DNA of 13,146 nucleotides from Saprospiraceae bacterium. GTDB taxonomy: Bacteria; Bacteroidota; Bacteroidia; Chitinophagales; Saprospiraceae. Below are positions 1-6,089 of this stretch, in pieces (the stretch's first letter is position 1; the number at the start of each line of letters is the position of its first letter). Below the pieces are notes generated by a model, which was given only the letters and a program-made list of their open reading frames with translations, was not told the DNA's origin and did not search any database. The stretch spans positions 1 through 13,146 of the forward strand of contig JAEUUM010000444.1 of NCBI GenBank assembly GCA_016787375.1, in the 5' to 3' direction. A program made the translations under genes and the position numbers.

Positions 1-418
1 GGTGGATATCAAAAATCATTATTTGATGCTTATGATACTACCTACTGAAAAAGCAAGATAAGCGAAAGGAAAGATTAAACACTTAGACAAAAGCCCAGTC
101 AAGTACTGAGCCTTTACAAAATTAGCGATTCACTGGTTAAATTCAGCTTTATGTGAGTGTTCCAATCAAAGTGATCTACTAATTCTGGAGTAAAGTGAGT
201 AACTGATACCAGTTCAAAGAACCACAATGGAACAGTGATTTGAGATATAAAATGTCATATAAATAACTGCGAACTGAACAACCGGATGAAATCTCAAAGA
301 TTTTTTAAAAACCTAATATCCATGTACGTTAAATGAAAATGCCCTACCATCCTGTACCGAATCAATCAAGTCTTACTGCCAATACATTAAAAGCTAAAAT
401 TTGGAGCTTTTTTGATGC
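1..418. other. Gene-free stretch, no recognised product
   Basis: I see no convincing gene here. All frames carry frequent stops after about position 60, on both strands. The first bases are open in two plus frames, ending at the stops at 46-48 and 58-60, so the end of an upstream gene may lie here, but I cannot tell which frame. Two hairpins are visible. At 93-111 a 7-bp stem has a 5-base loop; on the minus strand one pair is G-U and the stem is followed by CTTTTG, so it could be a weak minus-strand terminator. At 389-411 a stem AAAAGCT/AGCTTTT runs into six T residues on the plus strand and could end a short plus-strand transcript. Decayed coding DNA, or an unrecognised small RNA between these hairpins, are both possible. 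Confidence 0.4.
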
Positions 419-450
419 TTTGGATATCATTTTTTTGATGGTTACATTTG
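419..450 (+). promoter_or_regulatory. Bacteroidota-type promoter of the Shedu-like gene
   Basis: A TTTG at 419-422 and TACATTTG at 443-450 are separated by 20 bases. This fits the known Bacteroidota pattern of a -33 TTTG/TTG box and a -7 TAnnTTTG box. Transcription would start near 457, giving a leader of about 65 bases before the ATG at 522. The ten-base word TTTTTTGATG occurs at 408-417 and again at 431-440, bracketing the -33 box with a 23-base period, which could be a regulator site. Confidence 0.6.
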
Positions 451-521
451 TAAAATATAGGAAAGATTGTACATATATAAATGTTTTATGCCATGTTAAA
501 TGACAACAAAAAGGACATTAA

Positions 522-1187
522 ATGAACAGAGAAGAAATTCTTTCAACATGGAACATAGAGAAGTTAAAGAGTGAATTAAAATCATGTTTTGACAACAACT
601 CAGAAAAGGAATTACTTTCAATTCTTAAAAAAAATTCGTTTTTATTCTATGAACTTTTCAGTAGAAAGTATGGAATACAACCTATTTTTAGAGAAATAAA
701 TTTTGGCGGTGGACTGCGTTGTGATTTTGCTTGGCTCAATGACAACTCTGATGGACCTGAATGGGTATTGGTTGAAATTGAAAAACCTGCAGTGGACTTA
801 TTTAGAAAGGACAACCATGAACCTACTCAACAATTAAATCACGCTATTGAACAGGTGAAATCATGGAGACGTTACTTCACTCAAAATCCTTCGGAAAAAA
901 GAAGAATATTTGGTGCAGTAGGACGATTCAGATTTATAATTGTTGGTGGACAAAAGGAAGACTGGGAAAAAGACCACGCTTCTAAATGGCGAATAGACCA
1001 AAATAGTGAATATAAAATTGAGATCAGAAGTTCTGACATTTTTTCAAGAGCATTAAAAATATTGGTAGAATACCCTGACGAACTTTGGAGTTTTACTGAA
1101 AATCCGCAGACATTAAAACATACTGATCTTGAAAATTATTGGAAAAGTTATGCCTACATGGACAAGTGGAGACGACTAATGAACTGA
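522..1187 (+). CDS. Shedu-like (DUF4263) nuclease, stand-alone defence protein
   Basis: This 221-residue protein resembles the DUF4263/Shedu nuclease domain, a PD-(D/E)xK-type fold known from the single-gene anti-phage system Shedu. The visible signature is an N-terminal helical part (about 1-45), then Asp68 in RCDFAW, the strand WVLVEIEKP with Glu85 and Glu87, and a helix with Gln103 and Gln111 in QQLNHAIEQVKSWRRY, then a strand FIIVGGQ at 138-144. The motif reads E-x-E-K-P instead of the textbook E-x-K; from memory this variant is common in this family. No extra N-terminal domain is present, so it is a short, domain-only member. A good promoter lies at 419-450; the start has only a weak purine stretch (AAAAAGGA) upstream. 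It is a monocistron beside a truncated T9SS gene, which suggests acquisition by transfer. Phage defence is inferred from the family; a DNA-repair or other nuclease role is possible. Confidence 0.75.
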   Translation: MNREEILSTWNIEKLKSELKSCFDNNSEKELLSILKKNSFLFYELFSRKYGIQPIFREINFGGGLRCDFAWLNDNSDGPEWVLVEIEKPAVDLFRKDNHEPTQQLNHAIEQVKSWRRYFTQNPSEKRRIFGAVGRFRFIIVGGQKEDWEKDHASKWRIDQNSEYKIEIRSSDIFSRALKILVEYPDELWSFTENPQTLKHTDLENYWKSYAYMDKWRRLMN

Positions 1188-1215
1188 CTATGAAAAGAAA
1201 CACGGCATATAAAAA

Positions 1216-1392
1216 ATGGAAAAAGTTGAAATAACCATCACCGATATTACCGGAAAAATAATTTACAAAACCACAGCAACAGATACACAAAACTTAGAAG
1301 TGAATACAGCTGATTTTGGAGCCGGAATTTATGTTGTGCAAGTTCAAGGAGCAGATTTTATTGCAACGAAAAAACTTTTTATTGAAAAATAA
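1216..1392 (+). pseudogene. Orphan T9SS C-terminal sorting domain fragment
   Basis: Fifty-eight codons encode the second half of a type A T9SS sorting domain: VEITITDITGKIIY near the start, AGIYVVQVQ in the middle, and a basic end TKKLFIEK. The first half of the domain (the usual PNP motif) and any passenger protein are missing, and a TAA at 1210-1212 closes the frame upstream. Without a signal peptide or passenger it can have no sorting function, so I read it as the remnant of a larger secreted protein whose body was lost. Its first 47 bases match the tail of the next gene at 45 positions, so the two were paralogues or recombined. It begins 28 bases after the stop of the Shedu-like gene. The ATG at 1216 is probably fortuitous. 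Confidence 0.75.
1220..1266 (+). repeat. Repeat copy 1, T9SS tail segment
   Basis: This 47-base segment matches 2261-2307 at 45 of 47 positions (mismatches at 1231 and 1236), including an exact run of 30 bases at 1237-1266. Similarity at the DNA level starts almost exactly where the orphan fragment begins, and decays after it. Confidence 0.85.
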
Positions 1393-1422
1393 AGTTAATT
1401 CACACTTTAAAAAATTAATCAA

Positions 1423-2445
1423 ATGAAAAAACATTTACTCACACTTATATCTATCATGTGTATAAGCCTGATTAAGGCGCAAAATGTAAACATCCCTGAT
1501 GCTAAGTTTAAAGCTGCGCTTGTAAACAATCCTTCAATAAACACCAACGGTGATGGCGAAATACAACTTACCGAAGCTGCCGCTTACAATGGGTATATGA
1601 ATGTTTCATTTTTAGGTATAGCTGATTTAACAGGTCTTGAAGCATTTACGGCTCTTAATGTTTTGATCTGTGTCAGCAATCTATTAACGAGTTTGGATGT
1701 TTCAGCCAATACAGCTTTGTATTATTTAGATTGTAGCCATAATTCTATAACGAGTTTGGATGTTTCCGCTATAACGGGACTTGAATATTTGGACTGTACT
1801 TTCAATTCCTTAACGAGTTTAAATGTTTCCACCAATACGGCAGTTACTAAAATTTTCTGTGAACAAAATAATTTGATGAGTTTAAATGTTTCCGGCTGTA
1901 CGAATCTTAGTTGGTTGGTCTGTAACTTCAATTCCTTAACGAGTTTAAATCTTTCCGCCAATACGGCTCTTACTTGGTTGGAGTGTGGATCCAATCAATT
2001 AACGAGTTTAAATGTTCAAAATGGAAACAATAAAAATTTGACGATTTTTTATGCAAACATTAACCCCAAGCTCACCTGCATACAGGTAGATAATGTAGCT
2101 TATTCAAATGGTAATTGGAGTAGTGGAAAAGATGCCGGTGCAAGTTTTAGTACCAAATGTGGTGGAACCTATGTTTCTGATATTGGTAATTTAGCTAATG
2201 TGCGAATATTTCCCAATCCTGCCTTTAATCATCTCACCATCGATTTAGGAAGCAACAACCAAAAAGTTGAAGTAACTATCACCGATATTACCGGAAAAAT
2301 AATTTACGCAATCCCGAAAGTTATCGGGACGAGTGAAACACAAAAGATAGAAGTGAACACAAAAGATTTTGCAGAGGGAATGTATGTTGTGCAAATTCAG
2401 TCAGAAGAATTTATTGAGACGAAGAAATTTATCGTTAAAAAATAA
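1423..2445 (+). CDS. Secreted leucine-rich-repeat protein with T9SS sorting domain
   Basis: The 340-residue product has a signal peptide (about 1-19, cleaved before Gln20). A region at 23-60 contains INTNGDGEIQ, typical of Bacteroidota LRR surface proteins. Next come 21-residue leucine-rich repeats of the form LTSLxVSxNTALxxLxC, with units starting at residues 88, 109, 130, 151, 172 and 193. After a linker with two cysteines (219 and 247) there is a type A T9SS sorting domain at about 257-340, with RIFPNPA at 261-267 and a basic C-terminus. The protein should cross the inner membrane by Sec and the outer membrane by T9SS, and be released or anchored at the surface. The LRR part probably binds a protein or glycan; the ligand is unknown. 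No promoter box is evident just upstream, so it may be read through from the truncated gene before it. Confidence 0.88.
   Translation: MKKHLLTLISIMCISLIKAQNVNIPDAKFKAALVNNPSINTNGDGEIQLTEAAAYNGYMNVSFLGIADLTGLEAFTALNVLICVSNLLTSLDVSANTALYYLDCSHNSITSLDVSAITGLEYLDCTFNSLTSLNVSTNTAVTKIFCEQNNLMSLNVSGCTNLSWLVCNFNSLTSLNLSANTALTWLECGSNQLTSLNVQNGNNKNLTIFYANINPKLTCIQVDNVAYSNGNWSSGKDAGASFSTKCGGTYVSDIGNLANVRIFPNPAFNHLTIDLGSNNQKVEVTITDITGKIIYAIPKVIGTSETQKIEVNTKDFAEGMYVVQIQSEEFIETKKFIVKK
1684..2016 (+). repeat. 63-bp tandem repeats encoding LRR units
   Basis: Five full 63-base units begin at 1684, 1747, 1810, 1873 and 1936, with a sixth partial unit at 1999. Each carries a close variant of ACGAGTTTAAATGTTTCC, coding for the LTSLNVS part of the repeat. 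The DNA similarity, beyond protein similarity, points to recent unit duplication, and the copy number could change without breaking the frame. Confidence 0.85.
2261..2307 (+). repeat. Repeat copy 2, T9SS tail segment
   Basis: Partner of the segment at 1220-1266, 45 of 47 bases identical, offset 1041 bases. It lies inside the intact sorting domain of the LRR protein. Confidence 0.85.
2312..2329. repeat. Short inverted repeat inside the sorting domain
   Basis: TCCCGA at 2312-2317 and TCGGGA at 2324-2329 form a 6-bp stem around the six-base loop AAGTTA. It falls in a variable loop of the sorting domain, where this gene has four more codons than the orphan fragment upstream (IIY to EVN: 14 versus 10 residues). 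GC-rich palindromes of this kind recur in many Bacteroidota genomes as I recall, so it may be a small dispersed repeat inserted in frame. Confidence 0.6.
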
Positions 2446-2533
2446 AGTTTTTAACGTAATTGAATGACGCAAATTCCTGCTAAGGGCCTGGTATTCGCAT
2501 AACAGCACCTACCCACATACTAAAACCAGTAAT
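2446..2533. other. Intergenic segment of different composition
   Basis: This 88-base gap is clearly richer in G and C than its surroundings between about 2463 and 2525 (for example GGGCCTGG and GCACCTACCCAC). It holds no hairpin terminator for the LRR gene and no TAnnTTTG box for the reductase. It may be a leftover of a different insertion. Confidence 0.3.
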
Positions 2534-3040
2534 ATGAAAAAAGGAGTCATACTGTTAGGCAGCTCAAACAGCAAAGGAGATACATATGCTGTATCAAAAT
2601 ATTTATCTGACCGGACAGGGTATCCGATCATCGACCTGAAAACCAAAAATATCGGGCCATTTGACTATGAATTTAAAAACAGCCATGACGACTTTCTTCC
2701 CTTGATCAAAGAGATCGCAAACGACTTTGATCTCATCATTTTTGCAACACCTGTTTACTGGTACACCATGAGTGGGGCCATGAAAATATTCTTTGACAGA
2801 ATTTCCGATTGTCTGAAAACCGAAAAGGAAACAGGCAGAAAATTAAGAGGGATGGAAATGGCGGTTTTAAGTTGCGGGTCAGACAGCGAATTGGTAGCCG
2901 GATTTTATATGCCTTTTGTTGAATCTGCCAAATACCTTGGCATGAATTACCTCAGAGATATTCATTGTTGGGTAGAGGATAACAAGATTCCAGAGGTCGT
3001 CAAGCAAGATCTTGATAAATTCAGCCGGTTAATTTTGTAA
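2534..3040 (+). CDS. NAD(P)H-dependent FMN reductase / flavodoxin-fold oxidoreductase
   Basis: The 168-residue protein has the flavodoxin-like fold of the NADPH-dependent FMN reductase family. Features seen are a first strand followed by the phosphate-binding loop GSSNSKGDT (9-17), an alternating strand-helix order, and the flavin-ring loop ATPVYWYTMSG (71-81) followed by the helix AMKIFFDRI, which is highly characteristic of the family. Such enzymes are cytosolic, bind FMN and pass hydride electrons to quinones, flavins, azo compounds or other acceptors; the true substrate cannot be inferred. Length is at the short end of the usual 170-200 residues but appears complete. No Shine-Dalgarno sequence or clear promoter precedes it. 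It is a single gene, convergent with the TPR gene. Confidence 0.85.
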   Translation: MKKGVILLGSSNSKGDTYAVSKYLSDRTGYPIIDLKTKNIGPFDYEFKNSHDDFLPLIKEIANDFDLIIFATPVYWYTMSGAMKIFFDRISDCLKTEKETGRKLRGMEMAVLSCGSDSELVAGFYMPFVESAKYLGMNYLRDIHCWVEDNKIPEVVKQDLDKFSRLIL

Positions 3041-3120
3041 TGTTATCTCTGAATATAACAAGCCAGTTTGAATGAAATTGTAATGAGTATTTCTGCCAAA
3101 TTAATCCGTCCATTCCGGAG

Positions 3121-3138
3121 CAAAGTTGGCCAACTTTG
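3121..3138. repeat. 18-bp perfect palindrome
   Basis: CAAAGTTGGCCAACTTTG is fully self-complementary. It sits between two convergent genes, 60 bases past the end of the TPR gene, and has no T-run on either strand, so it is not a normal intrinsic terminator. It could be a DNA-binding site, a dispersed repeat, or a 7-bp hairpin with a GGCC loop that protects transcript ends. Confidence 0.7.
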
Positions 3139-3198
3139 GAAAATGATTGATAATTATTTCAGAACTAATTTCACTCCATTAAAAAAATACAAAACCGG

Positions 3199-3522
3199 TT
3201 ATTCATCGTCTCCCACTTCCCATCTCAATTGTTTTAACTCACCCAAAGCGTGTTTGTCACCAATTCTTTCAGCTACTGAGATGCCTCGGTCCAATATTTC
3301 AACAGATTCCTGGTCCCGTCCTAATTTCCAAAGCATTTTTCCAAAATGGTAATACAGGCCCACATAATCAGGGTCATGGGTCATGATTTCTCTGAATTTT
3401 TCCTCCGCTTTGTTGAATTCCTCCTGCGATTCGTACTCTTTGGCAAGCGCGTAGTTGACAAATGAATCGTTTGGCTTATCTTTATTTAAATCGAGTAGTA
3501 TTTGTAATCTATTGTTAGTCAT
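3199..3522 (-). CDS. Small tetratricopeptide repeat (TPR) protein
   Basis: The 107-residue acidic protein lacks a signal peptide and should be cytosolic. Two TPR units are visible: about 19-52 (FVNYALAKEYESQEEFNKAEEKF, ending in the typical DP before the next unit) and 53-86 (YVGLYYHFGKMLWKLGRDQE). The conserved small and aromatic positions of TPR helices are in place. A C-terminal helix at 88-101 could cap the array. TPR proteins act as protein-protein adaptors; the partner is not evident. Similar short TPR proteins occur widely in Bacteroidota. It is divergent from etfB, with 118 bases between the two starts, so the intergenic region must hold promoters for both. Confidence 0.8.
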   Translation of the reverse strand: MTNNRLQILLDLNKDKPNDSFVNYALAKEYESQEEFNKAEEKFREIMTHDPDYVGLYYHFGKMLWKLGRDQESVEILDRGISVAERIGDKHALGELKQLRWEVGDDE

Positions 3523-3572
3523 TGTTTTATGAATATTTTATTTTAGATATCACAGTTTTGAAATTTTATAAT

Positions 3573-3580
3573 TATATTTG
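3573..3580 (+). promoter_or_regulatory. Putative -7 box for the etfBA operon
   Basis: TATATTTG matches TAnnTTTG exactly. It lies 60 bases before the etfB start, so transcription from about 3587 would give a leader near 55 bases. No TTG is found at the best -33 spacing; the nearest TTTTG (3556-3560) is only 12 bases upstream, so the upstream box is weak. Confidence 0.45.
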
Positions 3581-3640
3581 CATTTTTTAAACCAAGTACG
3601 TCAAATACTGTTTGTTTAAAAACCGGAATAATACAAATTT

Positions 3641-4378
3641 ATGAAAATATTAGTTTGCATCAGTAAAACTCCTGATACTACAGCCAAAATCTCCTTTAAT
3701 GGTGATCAAACTTTCAATGCTGCAGGAGTACAATTTATCATGAATCCGTATGATGAGTGGTATGCTCTGGTCAAGGCACTCGAAATTCAGGAAGCCAACG
3801 GTGGTACGGTCACCTTGATCAATGTGGGTGGTGCCGATAACGAGACCATCATCAGAAAAGGTTTGGCCATTGGTGCAGAAAATGCTGTCCGTATCAATAC
3901 CGAACCTGCAAGCGCCATGTCAACTGCTTTTCAGATTGCCTCTTACGCCAAATCTCAGGGTTTTGACCTGATTTTTACCGGAAAGGAAACCATTGATTTT
4001 AATGCTGCTGAAGTAGGGGCAATGGTTGCCGAATACCTTGATATGCCTTATGTTTCTTTCGCTAATGAAATGAAATTGAATGGCAATACTGCCATCATCG
4101 GTCGCGAGATAGAAGGAGGCACAGAAACAGTTGAGGTTGACCTTCCGATAGTTATCAGTGCAGCAAAGGGACTTGCAGAGCAACGAATTCCAAATATGAG
4201 GGGCATCATGATGGCCAAATCCAAACCACTTGAGGTAATGGATCCTGCACCATTTCAGGATAATGTTACTACCAAACAGTTCGAATTGCCCACAGCCAAG
4301 TCTGCTGTTAAAATGGTTGACCCGGAAAACATGGATGAGTTGGTAAGATTGTTGCACGAAGAAGCCAAAGTAATTTAA
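3641..4378 (+). CDS. etfB: Electron transfer flavoprotein, beta subunit
   Basis: At 245 residues the product matches EtfB, which binds AMP and, with EtfA, carries electrons from acyl-CoA and other flavin dehydrogenases to the quinone pool via an ETF-quinone oxidoreductase. The N-terminus MKILVCISKTPDT and the NPYDEW segment (35-40) are typical. GKETIDFNAAEVG (114-126) belongs to the nucleotide-binding region. REIEGGTETVEVDLPIV (155-171) is the beta-subunit signature, and KSKPLEV (193-199) falls in the dehydrogenase recognition loop. It is cytosolic and heterodimeric. It is followed after 19 bases by etfA, the usual order, so the two are co-transcribed. There is no bifurcating-type neighbour such as a fix cluster, which favours the ordinary beta-oxidation ETF. 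Confidence 0.95.
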   Translation: MKILVCISKTPDTTAKISFNGDQTFNAAGVQFIMNPYDEWYALVKALEIQEANGGTVTLINVGGADNETIIRKGLAIGAENAVRINTEPASAMSTAFQIASYAKSQGFDLIFTGKETIDFNAAEVGAMVAEYLDMPYVSFANEMKLNGNTAIIGREIEGGTETVEVDLPIVISAAKGLAEQRIPNMRGIMMAKSKPLEVMDPAPFQDNVTTKQFELPTAKSAVKMVDPENMDELVRLLHEEAKVI

Positions 4379-4397
4379 CTCCCTAAAATAAGATAAA

Positions 4398-5360
4398 ATG
4401 TCTGTATTAGTTTTTGCGGAAAGTCACGACAATACTTTTAAAAAACCGGCCCTCGAATCGGTATTTTTTGGTAAAAAAACAGCTGAAAAACTCGGAACAC
4501 AATGTGTTGCCCTTGTTTTAGGAAATGCCGAAAATCCGGGACAGCTGGGTAAATACGGTGCCGACAAGGTTATTCATTTGTCTGATGCTTCCTTGGCTAA
4601 TTTTGATTCTCAGGTGTATTCGAGTGTGATCGCTCAGGTTGCTCAAGCTACTGGCAGCAATGTGGTTGTTCTGGCTCACAGTTCTAACGGCAAAGCACTT
4701 ACCGGCAGACTTGCAGTGAAAATGAATGCTGCATGTGTGTCAGGTGTTAATGCTCTGCCTGAAACAAACGGCGGATTTACCATATCAAAATCAGTTTATT
4801 CAGGTAAGGCTACTGTTCATTACGCACTAAATGCTGAAAACAAAATCATCAGCATCATGGGTAACAGCCTTTCACCTCAAATCATAGGCAATGATTGTCC
4901 TGTAGAATCTGTGGCTGTAAATATTCCTGCAGCTAAGGTCAAGGTTGTCAATGTAGACAGGGTAGTGGGTCAAGTGCCGCTTCCTGAAGCAGAGAAAGTT
5001 GTTTCCGGAGGGCGTGGGTTAAAAGGCCCTGAAAACTGGGGCATCGTTGAAGAATTGGCTCAGGTATTGGGTGCCACCACAGCTTGTTCAAGACCGGTAG
5101 CAGACGCCGACTGGAGACCGCATCACGAGCATGTCGGACAAACTGGAATCGCCATCAGACCGAACCTTTACATTGCCATAGGTATTTCAGGTGCCATACA
5201 ACACCTTGCCGGAGTGAACAATTCAAAAGTGATTGTAGTAATCAACAAGGATCCGGAAGCGCCTTTCTTCAAAGGAGCGGATTATGGAGTTTGCGGTGAC
5301 CTTTTTGAAGTCGTTCCGAAGCTGACAGAAGCATTAAAAAAATTCAAAGCCCAACACTAA
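4398..5360 (+). CDS. etfA: Electron transfer flavoprotein, alpha subunit
   Basis: The 320-residue protein is a complete EtfA. The N-terminal domain (about 1-185) pairs with EtfB. The C-terminal domain holds FAD: SRP at 231-233, VGQTG at 246-250, the GISGAIQH loop at 262-269, INKD at 282-285, ADYG at 294-297 and GDLFEVVP at 300-307 make up the alpha-subunit signature. All key FAD contacts appear to be present, so the protein should be functional. It lies 19 bases after etfB and 39 bases before the bifunctional nuclease gene on the same strand. No terminator is seen between these genes, so a three-gene operon is likely. The start has no Shine-Dalgarno sequence, only AAATAAGATAAA before the ATG. 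Confidence 0.96.
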   Translation: MSVLVFAESHDNTFKKPALESVFFGKKTAEKLGTQCVALVLGNAENPGQLGKYGADKVIHLSDASLANFDSQVYSSVIAQVAQATGSNVVVLAHSSNGKALTGRLAVKMNAACVSGVNALPETNGGFTISKSVYSGKATVHYALNAENKIISIMGNSLSPQIIGNDCPVESVAVNIPAAKVKVVNVDRVVGQVPLPEAEKVVSGGRGLKGPENWGIVEELAQVLGATTACSRPVADADWRPHHEHVGQTGIAIRPNLYIAIGISGAIQHLAGVNNSKVIVVINKDPEAPFFKGADYGVCGDLFEVVPKLTEALKKFKAQH

Positions 5361-5399
5361 GATCAATTGAGGCGTTAACAGCGCTTGTGAACAAAACCA

Positions 5400-5987
5400 A
5401 TGAAGAAAGTTGAATTACAAATAGTTGCCCTCTCGCATAGCGTAACACAATCACATAACTACGCCGTTGTTTTGGGCGAAAAGGAAGGTCTGCGAAGATT
5501 GCCAATCGTAATTGGTGGTTTCGAAGCTCAAGCCATTGCTGTAGCCATGGAGAAGATGAGCCCGAACAGACCACTTACCCACGATTTATTGAAAAATGCA
5601 TTTGATACTTTCAACATAGATGTCAAAGAAATTGTCATCAATAATTTGCTTGACGGAATTTTTTATGCGCGTCTGGTGTGTGAAAGAGATGGTGAAGAGG
5701 TTGAAATTGATTCAAGGACTTCAGATGCCATAGCGCTAGCCGTTCGGTACGACTGCCCGATCTACACATTTGAATTCATACTGGAAGCAGCAGGTGTGAT
5801 ACTTGAAGAACCGGAAGGAGGTGAAAAGCCTAAAAAACGAGAACTTAAAAAGAAAAAGGACGATTTGACCTCCGTTAGCATTGAAGATTTGCAAAACATG
5901 CTTGATGAAATGCTCGCTAACGAAGATTACGAAAAAGCCGCCAAAATCAGAGATGAGATCAATCAGCGAAAGCAGTTGGGGCAGTAG
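5400..5987 (+). CDS. DUF151 bifunctional nuclease with UVR motif
   Basis: The 195-residue protein has a DUF151 (bifunctional nuclease, DNase/RNase) domain at about 3-135. Typical segments are LPIVIGGFEAQAIAVAME (34-51), RPLTHDLL (57-64), IFYARLV (87-93) and SRTSDAIALAVR (105-116). A lysine-rich linker (144-154) leads to a UVR/McsA-like helical hairpin at 160-192, with LDEMLANEDYEKAAKIRDEI, a protein-contact motif known from UvrB and UvrC. The DUF151-UVR combination is usual in Bacteroidota. Family members studied elsewhere have nuclease activity linked to stress; the cellular role here is not established. It follows etfA after 39 bases on the same strand and is probably read from the etf promoter. 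Confidence 0.88.
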   Translation: MKKVELQIVALSHSVTQSHNYAVVLGEKEGLRRLPIVIGGFEAQAIAVAMEKMSPNRPLTHDLLKNAFDTFNIDVKEIVINNLLDGIFYARLVCERDGEEVEIDSRTSDAIALAVRYDCPIYTFEFILEAAGVILEEPEGGEKPKKRELKKKKDDLTSVSIEDLQNMLDEMLANEDYEKAAKIRDEINQRKQLGQ

Positions 5988-6089
5988 GTAAATTATTGTA
6001 AGTTTTTCGTTTGAAGAGGAGTTGGATGCATTGAAAGCGAAGCTATTCAATGTACCATATTGAAAATTAATTGCGACCCTCAATATTAA

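Noticed and set aside
1..60. C-terminal end of an upstream gene
   Set aside because: Two plus frames are open (to the stops at 46-48 and 58-60), too short to choose between or to recognise.
2494..2510. GCATAAC as part of an integron attC site
   Set aside because: No matching GTTRRRY partner or attC-type stem is present within the following 150 bases, and no integrase gene is seen.
3041..3060. Hairpin TGTTAT/ATAACA as terminator of the FMN reductase gene
   Set aside because: The stem is AT-rich, only 6 bp, with an 8-base loop and no following T-run.
3068..3352. Open frame of 94 codons on the plus strand
   Set aside because: It lies opposite the TPR gene, has no family-like sequence, and the minus-strand frame has clear TPR motifs.
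5992..6063. Short coding-like stretch after the bifunctional nuclease (a helix-like run EEELDALKAKL)
   Set aside because: It has no start codon, is only about 24 codons, follows an in-frame TAA at 5989-5991, and no family is recognisable; chance is a sufficient explanation.
6046..6064. Hairpin TTCAAT/ATTGAA as terminator of the etf-nuclease operon
   Set aside because: It is an AT-only-closed 6-bp stem with a 7-base loop and no T-run after it on the plus strand.
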